64,000 bases of DNA from Podospora pseudocomata (Eukaryota > Ascomycota > Sordariomycetes > Sordariales > Podosporaceae), in the NCBI RefSeq assembly GCF_035222375.1, contig NC_085890.1, forward strand, positions 186,001-250,000. The letters are read 5' to 3'. The translations under genes were made by a program, and so were the position numbers. This document shows, piece after piece, positions 34,141-43,892 of the stretch. Each line of letters opens with the position of its first letter. The stretch's first letter is position 1. The notes beneath the pieces are model-generated. The model did no database searches, was not told the origin of the DNA, and saw only the letters and a program-made list of their open reading frames with translations.

Positions 34141-35268
34141 ACGTGCGTGATAAGCGAGTGACACAGACAAGCGAGCGACACACTTTCCACCACCCCACCA
34201 TAACTATCCTCAATTATACAACCACAACACTAGGAAACTACAATAACTGAATTAGAAATAGATGAATCAGATGATTCTGCAGCCTCCTTGCAGGTGCGTA
34301 CATTATGGCCTGGCTTACCGCACACGCCACAGCACTGAATCTTCGGACGAGACCCCCTTGCACCACCACCACTTTGTCGATCTTCCTGGATTACCTGCTC
34401 ACCTACAGCCTTCTGATCCAGTAGATCCTGTGCCTCTTGTACAGTAAGTGACCCTCCAAGCCTCACGCGTGTTTTTTTTGGCTCTCCGTCTCTTACTAAG
34501 CTCCTCATTGGCCTTGCGTAGCGAAGAGACCTCTGCACGGAGAAGAGCCACCTGGTGCATCATAGCCGTTGTACCCTTAGCAAGCTGGTCTACCGCAGCC
34601 AGCATTGAAGTCGGGGAGCTATTTGATGGTTGGTAATGCGAGTCTTAATGAGCGTTGACTGTGAGTTGGCTTCTCGAGGGTTGTGTGGTGTCTGGGAGAC
34701 CCAAGGTTGTGCAGTGCCGGGCCGTGAGTTTGGAGGTGTTGGCGTACGAAGCTTTACATCTAGCTTGGAAAGCACCCTCTCTGGATCCTACGGTATAAGG
34801 CTAGCACCTGCAAAGCCACCCTGTATATTCTTCTCTGTTATAGAGGCGAAGAAGGCTTCGCGAAGGCACAGAGGAACTCGAGCTTGCTTATATGGTTGAT
34901 ATGTATGCGCATTAAGGCCTCGATCTGGCGACCGTACGCCTGTTTTAGCGGCCCAAAGCAGCCAACATCGAGTGGTTGAAGGAGGTGGGAGGAGTGTGGA
35001 GGCATGCAGGGCGTGATAATGTTATTCTGCTGGCAGTGGCTCGTCGGCGCGCAAGGGTTTTGAAAGCAACATTATAGACGTTAGCTGCAGCTCGTAAACT
35101 CAGATCTTTATCTTTTTCGAGAGCTTGAAGGGCCATAATAAGCCTGCCTTCTTTTGATGGTGAGGTCATATTGTGTTGTGGAAGAAAGTGATGTTGAAGG
35201 TGGAGGTGTTGTGTTGTGGGGGGAAGTGTGTCACTCGCTTATCCGTGTCACTCGCTTATCACGCACGT
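34141..35268 (-). mobile_element. Internally deleted pogo/Fot1-like transposon (copy A, 1128 bp)
   Basis: TA is duplicated at 34139-34140 and 35269-35270. Both ends start ACGTGCGTGAT, followed by two tandem 17-bp units: AAGCGAGTGACACAGAC and AAGCGAGCGACACACTT at the left, AAGCGAGTGACACGGAT and AAGCGAGTGACACACTT at the right. Inside, on the minus strand, a helix-turn-helix N-terminus (ATG 35169) is joined near 35036-35044 to the region just after the second catalytic Asp, so the first two catalytic Asp positions are gone. The element cannot make an active enzyme but keeps both ends and could be moved by a related transposase. Confidence 0.9.
34230..35169 (-). pseudogene. Transposase remnant of copy A
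   Basis: The N-terminal part has the psq-type helix-turn-helix (LSLRAAANVYNVAFKTLARRR). After the deletion junction the reading frame is shifted and reaches a stop, while the downstream sequence still resembles PLDVGCF, then the SRPGTAQPWVSQTP region. A C-terminal coiled coil and a CCHC zinc knuckle (CGVCGKPGHNVRTC) follow in another frame. Several frame changes separate the parts, so this is a relic. Confidence 0.85.
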
Positions 35269-35270
35269 TA

Positions 35271-35890
35271 ATAGTTTTTCTTTTTTGAAATCCTTTCTAT
35301 AACTTCATTATATTAACCATAACTTTTTATAAATTCTATATAGTACATAAATTCAATATTTAATACATGGAGTAATAATGAAAGTATAAAAAAAATAGTA
35401 AAATGAAAAGGTTTTTTATAAATAGATGTCACGGCACTGGCCTGACACTGGCAGACTGGAGGATAAGTGGGGCTCAGCGAGCAAGTGTGGTAAAGGCCCT
35501 GCAGGCAAACAGCGGTTGTGATATTTTTCCTCTTTTCTTCTTCACCTTAGTATTTCAATCAATTGGTTGGTATAACTGTTGCCTTGTCTCAGACTTTACC
35601 ATCCAGGCCGTGACAATAAATATCATATTTAAAGAAACATAAGACGTATATTTACTTTTAAAACTAAAGCTTAGAACTTTTCTTAATCCAATAGCGTTAT
35701 TTCTTTAATAAACTTTGCTTTTGAGTATTAAATATAAATTTACATATAAACCTTTACCAATTTTATCACACTATAAATACCTCTCTTCTTTAATTTTAAT
35801 TTTTTTCTTTTCACTATATAATCCTTTTGAGCTTTATTCTGTATAATAAAGTTTTTTTTTTTTTAAAAATATTTCTATTAATTTTCTCTA
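35271..35890. other. AT-rich spacer with a solo LTR
   Basis: Degenerate AT-rich sequence between copies A and B. The only structured feature is the solo LTR at 35427-35615. The TA at 35889-35890 is the left target duplication of copy B. Confidence 0.6.
35427..35615. mobile_element. Solo LTR (189 bp)
   Basis: The segment begins TGTCACGGC and ends GCCGTGACA, a perfect 9-bp terminal inverted repeat with the TG...CA ends of LTRs. It is flanked by ATAGA (35422-35426) and ATAAA (35616-35620), a five-base target duplication with one G-to-A difference, as RIP would cause. It is more GC-rich than its surroundings. No internal retrotransposon region is attached, so it is a solo LTR left by recombination. 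Orientation is not determined. Confidence 0.75.
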
Positions 35891-37029
35891 ACGTATATTA
35901 TAAGCGAGTCGTACATGTAAGCGAGTCGTACAGTCTCCACCACGACGCGTCCTCCTTACACCTAACATCAATTTTTTCCACAACTCAATATGCCTCCTAC
36001 TTCAAAGGAAGCCAGGATACTCTTAGCCCTTGAGGCTCTTCGAATCAATGACAAATTAAGCCTCCGAGCTGCAGCTAAGCTCTACAACGTACCAGCTATG
36101 ACTCTCTCTAACCGACGCGCCCGCCGGCCTGCACGACGCGATATAACACCCAATTCGAAAAAGCTGACTCAATCGGAAGAGGAAGCTATTGTCCGATATA
36201 TTATTGAGCTATGTGCGCGAGCTTTTCCACCAAGATTGCTTAGTGTAGAAGATATGGCCAACAAACTGCTACGCGTACGCGACGCGCCCCCTGTTGGCAA
36301 GCTCTGGGCACATAACTTCGTCAAACGCCAGCCGCAGCTCCGTACGCGTTTTAAGCGTAGATACGACTACCAGAGGGCTAAGTGCGAGGATCCAAAGGTC
36401 ATTGCCGAGTAGTTTGCGCTCGTACGGAACACTAAGGCTAAGTACGGTATTGTAGATGACGATATCTACAACTTCGACGAGACTGGGTTTATGATGGGTA
36501 TTATCTTCGCGGGCATGGTAGTTACGACCTCGGACGGCCTTAGTAAGGCGAAACTAGCCCAGCCTGGTAACCGCGAATGGGCAACGGTAATCCAGGGAGT
36601 TAATGCCCTCGGTTGGGCCATCCCTCCTTTTATCATCTTGGCCGCGCAGTACCACCTTGCCAACAAGGCACTAAGCAAGCGCAGGAGAGCCAAAAAAACA
36701 CGTGTGCGGCTTGGAGGATCACTTACTGTGCAGGATGCACACGATCTACTAGACCAGAAGGCCGTGGGTGGGGAGGCAGTGGAAGAAACGCAGCCGGATG
36801 GTAGTGGTGTAGGGGGTGCTCGTACAAAGGTTCAATGCTGTGTTGTATGCGGCAAGCCTGGCCATAATGCACGTACTTGCCAGAAGGCTGTAGAATCGTC
36901 TGATTCGGCTGTTTCTGATGTAATTATAGTTGGTTTATAGTGTTGTTATGTTGCAATTGAGGATAGTTGTTGTAGGGTGGTGGAGACTGTACGACTCGCT
37001 TATATGTACGACTCGCTTATAATATACGT
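35891..37029 (+). mobile_element. Internally deleted pogo/Fot1-like transposon (copy B, 1139 bp)
   Basis: TA is duplicated at 35889-35890 and 37030-37031. The terminal inverted repeats are about 54 bp and nearly perfect. Each end is ACGTATATTAT plus two 17-bp units: AAGCGAGTCGTACATGT (or ...CATAT) and AAGCGAGTCGTACAGTC. The deletion of the catalytic core lies at about 36657-36663, at the shared hexamer GCCAAC, which suggests loss by microhomology or replication slippage. Confidence 0.92.
35990..36940 (+). pseudogene. In-frame deleted transposase of copy B, one nonsense codon
   Basis: A single frame of 316 codons runs from ATG 35990 to the stop at 36940, broken only by TAG at 36410-36412. Relatives have TGG (Trp) there, and TGG to TAG equals CCA to CTA on the other strand, the preferred CpA context of RIP. 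The encoded parts in order are a psq-type helix-turn-helix, a CENP-B/Tc5-type helix-turn-helix (LTQSEEEAIVRYII to LRTRF), the first catalytic Asp (YNFDETGF), then a jump at HLAN to KALSKRRRAKK, and the CCHC knuckle (CVVCGKPGHNARTC). The second and third catalytic Asp are missing. Before the stop arose, this would have been a DNA-binding, catalytically dead protein. Confidence 0.88.
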
Positions 37030-37764
37030 TACCTTTTTATATATTAGCCTGATAATTTATCCTATTTCATTCGTTTTGATAGAGAAAAAATGGATTTTTT
37101 AATGTTTCTTTAAAGGTACTAAAAGGTATTACGTTTGTTAATGTTTTATAAACCTTTTATTTATAAGTTTTGGGTCTTATTTTGGTACAATAAATAGAGC
37201 TACTAATGAAACATTATATTTTCTATATTTATAGTTTCCTATGGTTGTCTCAATTTTAGTAATTGGCAATATTTAGGTAAGTAATAGAAGCCAATAATAT
37301 ACAGTATAAGTAAAGTAGGTGAATTCAACAAAAAAAACGAGAATCCCAACAGAAAAGTCTGCATACTCTGAAAGGTAGGTAACACAGTATATTATAATAT
37401 ATTACCCGCTGCTCAAACACTATTAAAACCTATTAATCTCCCTAACTATACCTTTTAAAATATTAACCTAATATTATGCTTTTTCATATATACTCTCTCA
37501 TATATAAGAGGTTAAAGCCACCCTAACTCCCTATAATACTAGCCTATGAAATTAAAAATCTCCTATTCCATTATTATTTTATATTATCAGATTAATTATA
37601 AATTATTTACCAGTGACTATAGTTTAAAGATTAGTAACAGTCAAAATACTAAAAGTGTGTTGATTTTATCTATATTTGTCTCATATAACGTTATTATTAC
37701 TTTAAGTAAACTGAAGTATTCATTATTCTTTTATTTATTTTAGTTTTGTTGAAATAAGTGCTAT

Positions 37765-38310
37765 TGAGGCCTGTAAAATATAGGCTCAGATAGCTATCGG
37801 CGCAGTATACTGAGAGCGAAGAAGACTTTGACTGCAGCCTTCGACAGTTGCCGAGGCACTGAAGGAAGGTGGATTACAAGGACGGTGCCCTGTAATATAC
37901 ACAAGATAATCGCTGTAATATATGCTTGTGAGGCACTGATAAGTGTGGTAAACCAGTATATTGATTGAACTTGTAGGCTAAGAAATATCACAGGAAACAA
38001 GGTGTGTGGCAGAGGTCTTATAGGCCGTCGGTCTTTCACTCGCTCCCCGAGGCTGATTCCGTTCCCGGGCCCGAACGCCCGCTAAGTGCGTTGGTTAAAA
38101 TAAGGTTACAGGCCACGTTACAGGCCACGTTACAGGCCACCTTGCACTACCGTTTGACCGTTGCAGGGCACTAGCCTTAGCGCTCGGCTTTCCGGGACTT
38201 CAGGCTGCTTCAGGGGGCCGAGTTCTGCTCCGGCAACTGTGGTCTCTGAGCACTGCTGATCCAAGCTATCGTATTGCCTCTGAGGCCCTGTATTCTACAG
38301 AGCTCAGATA
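37765..38310. repeat. GC-rich island flanked by imperfect direct repeats, unknown relic
   Basis: About 550 bp of balanced composition stand out in AT-rich DNA. Near each edge lies a related sequence: TGAGGCCTGTA...GCTCAGATAG at about 37765-37793 and TGAGGCCCTGTA...GCTCAGATACA at about 38281-38312. Inside are three perfect tandem copies of a 12-mer (38105-38140). No frame has a family motif. It could be an unrecognised short mobile element or the remains of one that escaped RIP. Confidence 0.4.
38105..38140 (+). repeat. Three perfect tandem 12-bp repeats
   Basis: The unit GTTACAGGCCAC occurs three times back to back at 38105-38116, 38117-38128 and 38129-38140. It lies in the middle of the GC-rich island. 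Confidence 0.95.
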
Positions 38311-38688
38311 CATTGTAAAATTCACAAACAGAAGTTGTATTTTAACAGTTATCAATGTTACATTCAAAATTTTCATAAGTTCCACTAATCAAGGATATAA
38401 TTATTGAAAGTATCAAATAAATATTCTAGAGAATAAACTACCATGAAAACCATTTTAATCTTCAAGATTAAATTAATAGCTTTCAAGTTTAAGAAATTAC
38501 AATCAACCTCCCTCCTGATAAGACCTTGATTTAAAAATACAATTAAGGTAATTTAAATACTTAAATGATAAATACTGAATATAGCTTTTTTATGTAAAAT
38601 GTTTTTAACTTTAATTTACATCTAGTAAGATTAATTATATATTATGTAAGATTTATTGAATTTCATAAATAGCCTTTGATATGAAAAT

Positions 38689-38936
38689 TGTCACGAAGCT
38701 GAGGTGCAAATAGGTTAAGGCCAATACTGTTTTTCTGTAGCTAATGTAATGGTGAGATAAAGAATAAAAAAGGAAAGTAAAGTTTGTGTGTGGCTCGTAT
38801 TGTTCTCCAATATATCCTTGCCCTCCCCTGCGTGGCCTGTACCTTCCTCCTGCTCTCTCCTTGGCCGCAGCCTCTCTGCTCTCTTTGCTCCCTGCACCCC
38901 TAACACGTCCTGTGCTCTCTGTCGTATGCCGTCACA
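38689..38936. mobile_element. Solo LTR with perfect 5-bp target duplication (248 bp)
   Basis: The element starts TGTCACGAAG and ends GCCGTCACA, with TG...CA ends. It is flanked by the exact repeat AAAAT on both sides (38684-38688 and 38937-38941). A pyrimidine-rich stretch of CTCTC and CCTGC lies at about 38818-38925. No internal domain is present, so it is a solo LTR. It differs in sequence from the solo LTR at 35427. Confidence 0.8.
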
Positions 38937-40000
38937 AAAATAAATAAAATCTAGTTTTACAAAAATAAACTTTATCGAGAGAGATATATAGTGACTGATA
39001 CCTCTCACAAATAATTTAATATAGTTAAATTTAGGTTTGATAACCTTCCATAGCTGTATAATATATTTGCTATGAACTCGTATTTAAGCATTATTGTAGT
39101 AGTTGTTTAGTATTAACCGGATTAGTTTTATTCCTCTTCTTTTTGGCGATTACGTGCATTAATAAGCTTTCCAATTTGATAATGTACCTTGCATATAGTT
39201 TATTTATTTAATATAGTTCTAATCAAAGAATAAAATATTCTGAAATTATTCTGATTGAATTAATCAATCTTTAGGTTAATATTTCTTCAAATTGACAAAA
39301 CCAATTTTGGCTTTCACTTTATTTTATTTAATAGAGGTAAGGTAGTATTGAAAGAAATTAGAAAATAAGTTTATCATTTATTTAAGATTGGGTTAGGTTA
39401 ATATATTTACTTTTAATGTAAAACTAGTAAATTAAGTAATATCCAAGTTATTAAAGATACCTGTTAAAGTAATATAGTTTATCACCTTATTAAATTAGTC
39501 CAAAGAATATATGTTAATTACAAAAGGAAATATTCATAAAAGAGAAGTAGTATAGAAGGACAAAGGTGATAATATTATTTACATTATTTACCAAGAAATA
39601 AACAGTAAGGGAGCTACTAACTAAGCTATAAGTAATTGACAACATGAAAGGCGATTACAAGGTTGGATGGACTATACTATTATTACGTAAATCTAAGAAG
39701 TTTAACAATTATAGCTCGAGAAAAAAAAGTTATATAATATATATAGCTATATCTTCTGGTAAAAGTCCACATCTATTAAAATAAATAACCTTTTTATTAA
39801 CTTTCTTCTATGTTTCTTTTAACATGATGAATACTATTTTATATTTGTTTTATGCTTATCTTACTTAGATTAATTTAAAATTTGGACTAAATATATATAA
39901 GATAAATGAATAAGATAAATGCTCTTGTGGATTATTTTAAAATCTTGAAAACTCTTTAAGAAAGTTCATTGACAAAAGTCTATGAGTCTATTTACATATA

Positions 40001-41823
40001 ACGTGGTTTATAAGCGAAAGCGCCACACTCCCTGCACCCACACTGCAAAGACAAGAACAATTCCACCAAAACAGCTCAAAACAATTAAAATTACTTGGAA
40101 TTATCTTCCTCAGACGTTTCTACAACTATCTGACATGTGCGCGCATTATGACCAGGCTCGCCGCAGTTGCCACAACGTCGCGCACCCGTCTCGGTCCTCG
40201 GCTTCCGACCACTACCTGCGTTTCCTCCATTATCTGCGCCTCAACATCTCTCTGACCCTGCAAATCCTGTGCATCTTGTACAGAGAGTGATCCTCCTTGC
40301 CCAACACGTTGCTTTTTGGCCCTTCGGCGCTTGCTTAGTGCTTCATTTGCTGCTCGGAGACTCTGGTTCTCTACCTTCAATAATGTTAACTGATGCATTA
40401 TCCTGGACGTTCCTTTCGCAAGGACGTCAACTGCCTTTAAAATCTCAGTTGGAGAGCTATTCTGATGCTGTGCAATCCGAGACTTGATGAGATTAGGTTG
40501 TGAAGAGGCTTCAGTTGGGTTGTTTGGCGTGTTAGAGACCCAGGTGTGGGCACTGCCAGGCCGAGAGTTCGAGGGCGTTGGCGTTTTAAGCCGGATATCG
40601 AGTTGTGAAATCACTTTTTCGGAGTCAAAAGGAACAAGTCCGGCACCTCTGAAGCCTCCTTGAATGTTGTCGCGCGTTATCGCTGCCTGGTGGGCTGCGA
40701 AAAACGCAGGAAAGAACTCCTCTTTGGTGATATGGGTTATACATGCCCGCATCATCTCCTCAATCTGCTTGCCGTATGCCGTTTTCAGTGGGCTAAAGCA
40801 CCCAATATCGAGTGGCTGGAGGATATGAGATGAGTGGGAAGGCATGCAGAGAGTAATAATATTGTTCTCTTTGCAGTAAAGTTCGAAGTCAGTCGAGTGG
40901 TGGCTTTCGTGGCCGTCGAGGATAAGGAGGCGATAAGCCCCAGTTGTTCGAGCCTTAGTATGCTTGTCGAAGTGCTGAATCCATTCTAGACCTCTCTCGT
41001 TGGTAGTCCACCCATTTTCAGATGTCGCAATAACCCAATCTTTGGGAAATGAGCTGTTCTCGTACCAAGGAGGAGGTGATATTTCCCCTTGACAATGGTG
41101 AATGGTGGGATCGCCCAGCCAGTCGCATTGACACCCAAAATCACAGTTACCCATTCACGATTACCAGGCTGCTTTGATTTGGCCCTGCCATGTCGTTCGG
41201 AACTTGTAACAACCATTGCAGTTGAGATAATGCCCATCATAAACCCCGTCTCATCAAAGTTGGAGATGTCCACCTCCAGAATACCATACTTCGCAATTGT
41301 GTTCCGTACAAGTGTAAACCAGCCGCCAATAACCTCTGGATCTTCGCATAGGGCCCTTTGGTAGTCGTACTTCCGATTAAAACGCGTAGTGAGTTCTGGT
41401 TGCCGTTTAACAAAGTTGTGCGCCCAGAGCGCGCCGACGCGTCCCGCATCGCGTTCGGCAAGCAATCGGTTGGCCATATCTTCCACACCAGACAAGCGAG
41501 GAGGAAATCCTTTCAAATCTAGGTCGATAATATATTGAATAATAACAGACTCTTCTAGAGTAGTCAGCTTCCGCGAGTTGGCTGAAATATCGCGGCGTGA
41601 TGGCTGACCCTGCTTGCGGCGACCCAGCTTCCGATGATCGACAGAATAGATCTTTGCTGCAGCTCTTAGCCTTAGTTTCGGGTCATTCTTCATCGCTTCG
41701 AGGGCCAAGATTATGCTACTTTCATCGTTTTTTTGAGGCATGTTCAGTTGTAGAGAAGGAGGATGAAGAAGGGAGATGTTACGTGTGGATCAATTGCGTG
41801 GCGTTTTCGCTTATAAACCACGT
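40001..41823 (-). mobile_element. Full-length pogo/Fot1-like transposon (copy C, 1823 bp)
   Basis: TA is duplicated at 39999-40000 and 41824-41825. The ends are ACGTGGTTTAT followed by AAGCGAAAGCGCCACAC (left) or AAGCGAAAACGCCACGC (right). Unlike most other copies here, only one 17-bp unit is evident per end. It carries one transposase gene on the minus strand. It is almost identical to the element at 61220, which lies in the opposite orientation. Confidence 0.92.
40091..41741 (-). pseudogene. Frameshifted DD35D transposase of copy C
   Basis: ATG 41741 starts MPQKNDESSIILALEAM. The psq helix-turn-helix, the CENP-B/Tc5 helix-turn-helix and the first catalytic Asp (SNFDETGF) are intact. A 1-bp deletion near 41068-41080 (compare the copy at 61302, which reads YHLSSWYENS) shifts the frame. 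Translation would need to continue in a second frame that holds LDGHESHHS and QPLDIGCF, the other two Asp residues, 35 residues apart. A second shift near 40180 separates these from the CCHC knuckle CGNCGEPGHNARTC, which ends at TAA 40091. Apart from these indels the gene looks young. Confidence 0.88.
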
Positions 41824-42030
41824 TATTTAAAGTTTTCATTAATGAATAATGAAGCATCATTCTAATTGATATATACTATTTTAAGCTTTATATGCTTTAT
41901 TTACTCTTTAACATCAGTTCATTTTGATATCATAAATGAATTTTTTCAGTTAATAAAAAGCCCAAATGACAACAATTCTTACTGCAGATTTTTTTTTTCG
42001 ATGGATGTAAATTGTAGTTTAAAAGAAATA

Positions 42031-43890
42031 ACGTGATCCACCATCGAGCGGGACACCCCATCGACCGGGACACTTTTTCTCCCACTATAACCACCCAACT
42101 TCAATTCGCGTTTTCTCTATCACAACAATGTCCGACAGCTTGCCAGAAAATCGAGTCCTTTTAGCGATCAATGCGATTCGATCAACACCGCGCTTGAGCA
42201 TCCGACGCGCCGCAGAAATATACAACGTGCCCAAGTCCACAATTGCTGCGAGAATGAAGGGCCGAGTTGCGAAGTTCGACAGTTACAACGCACGTTCGAA
42301 TTTGACTACGATAGAAGAGGAGGTGATTGTTCAATATGTACTCGACCGAGATTCGCGAGGGTTTTCGCCCCGGATTGTCGACGTGGGTGATATGGCCAAT
42401 CTCCTGCTTCGGAAACGCGGTGCGCGACAGGTCGGAAAGAACTGGCCAGACCGCTTCGTTACCCGACGTCCAGAGTTAAAGACGCGTTTTAATCGCGTCT
42501 ATGACTATCAAAGAGGCCTCTGTGAAGATCCTGCAATTATCGAGCCATGGTTCCGACTGGTTGCCAACATGCGTGCGAAATACGGCATCCTCGACTGCGA
42601 CTTCTACAACTTCGACGAGACGGGCTTTATGATGGGCATGATACGGCCAGGGATGGTGGTCACGCGCTCCGATCGGGTCGGCAAACCAAAGGCTATTCAG
42701 CCGGGCAATCGAGAATGGGCGACAGCGATTTGCACTATTGCTGGCGACGGGTATGTGGTGCCGCCTTTCTTGGTGGTGAAGGGCCGTTTCCACCTCGCCA
42801 GCTGGTACTCCGAACATCAGATACCTGACGACTGGGCCGTCGCAACAACAACCAACGGATGGACAGATAATAAGACTGCTCTGGAATGGCTGCAGCATTT
42901 TGATGAGCACACTAAACACCGTCGGAGGGGTGTATATCGGATGCTGGTGCTCGACGGCCATGAGAGCCATGTTAACGCCGAATTCGAGGACTATTGCAAG
43001 GAGAATAACATTGTCACCATTTGTCTGCCTTCCCATTCCTCGCATCTTACCCAGCCTCTCGATGTGGGTTGTTATAGCGTCCTAAAGAAGATGTACGGTG
43101 CTGAAATCGAGCACTTCATCAAAGCCCGGATCACGCATATCACGAAGCCCGAGTTCTTCCTTGCGTTCAAAGCCGCCTTCAGCCGGACTTTCACCCAAGA
43201 AAACGTTCTCGGGGTTTTCGGGGGTCTGGACTTATCCCCTACGACCCGCAGGCCGTCCTTTCGAAGCTAGATGTCAAGTTGCGGACACCAACCCCCCCTG
43301 GGACCCCTGATGGGCCACCAACACCTTGGGCCTTTAAGACGCCCAAGACTACCAACGAAGCCCTCTCGCAGTCTACCCTTATTGAAGCTCGGATTGCAAG
43401 ACATCAGTCGAGCTCTCCGACTCCGATTTTAGCTGCTGTTGATCAGCTTTCGAAAGGAATACAGGTATTTTCCCATCGGGTGACCCTTTTACAAGCCGAG
43501 GTACGGACACTTCAAAGAGGCCAACGAAGCACTTTCCAAGCGTCGGAGGGCCAAACGGACGCATCTCCAAGACGGAGGTGCTATTAGTGGAAGCCAGGCC
43601 AGGGAGATAATGGCAGAGAAGGGTGTGGTTGAGGAGGGAGGGCATGTCGAGGAGGAAAATGAAGGGTCGTCAAAGAGGCGTCGGACGGGTTCGCGGCTCT
43701 GTGGCATCTGCCGCAAGGCTGGCCACAATGCAAGGACATGCCCAGAGGCTGGAGAAATACATAGTTCAAGCGATTCTGAGTAGTTTCAATTGATTGCATT
43801 GGTTTTTGGTGGACCTCTGGCAGTTTGGAATGATGATGTCTAGAAAAGTGCGCGGGTCAATGGGGTGCGCGGGTCAATGGTGGATCACGT
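42031..43890 (+). mobile_element. Full-length pogo/Fot1-like transposon with mismatched ends (copy D, 1860 bp)
   Basis: TA is duplicated at 42029-42030 and 43891-43892. Both ends share the 11-bp cap ACGTGATCCAC. The left end carries CATCGAGCGGGACACCC and CATCGACCGGGACACTT. The right end carries CATTGACCCGCGCACCC and CATTGACCCGCGCACTT. Both right-hand units differ from the left ones in the same way, so the right end looks swapped for that of a related element. It lies 207 bp from copy C, in divergent orientation. Confidence 0.92.
42128..43783 (+). pseudogene. Frameshifted DD35D transposase of copy D
   Basis: An open frame of 380 codons from ATG 42128 covers both helix-turn-helix regions and all three catalytic Asp residues (YNFDETGF, LDGHESH, QPLDVGC). 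A small indel in a G-rich stretch near 43210-43235 shifts the frame and ends it at 43270. The C-terminal part continues in other frames: the SKLDVKLRTPTPPG segment, a coiled coil near 43430-43510, a further 1-nt insertion near 43513, and the knuckle CGICRKAGHNARTC ending at TAG 43781-43783. The catalytic domain is thus complete while the C-terminal tail is not in frame. Confidence 0.88.
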
Positions 43891-43892
43891 TA

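Larger units (their letters stand above)
37032..39998. other. AT-rich RIP-type desert with embedded relics
   Basis: Almost 3 kb of AT-rich sequence with no gene. Two structured parts stand out and are listed separately: a GC-rich island at about 37765-38310 and a solo LTR at 38689-38936. The rest is dominated by TA, TTA and AAT runs and shows no readable protein. Confidence 0.6.

Noticed and set aside
37546-37743. 65-codon frame at the edge of the AT-rich block
   Set aside because: Ile/Ser/Tyr-rich product typical of compositional openness; no start context or homology.
38040-38100. Possible tRNA-like or SINE-like sequence (a GTTCGGGCCC-type box on the minus strand)
   Set aside because: No clover-leaf with a 7-bp acceptor stem and anticodon arm could be drawn, and the A box is not convincing.
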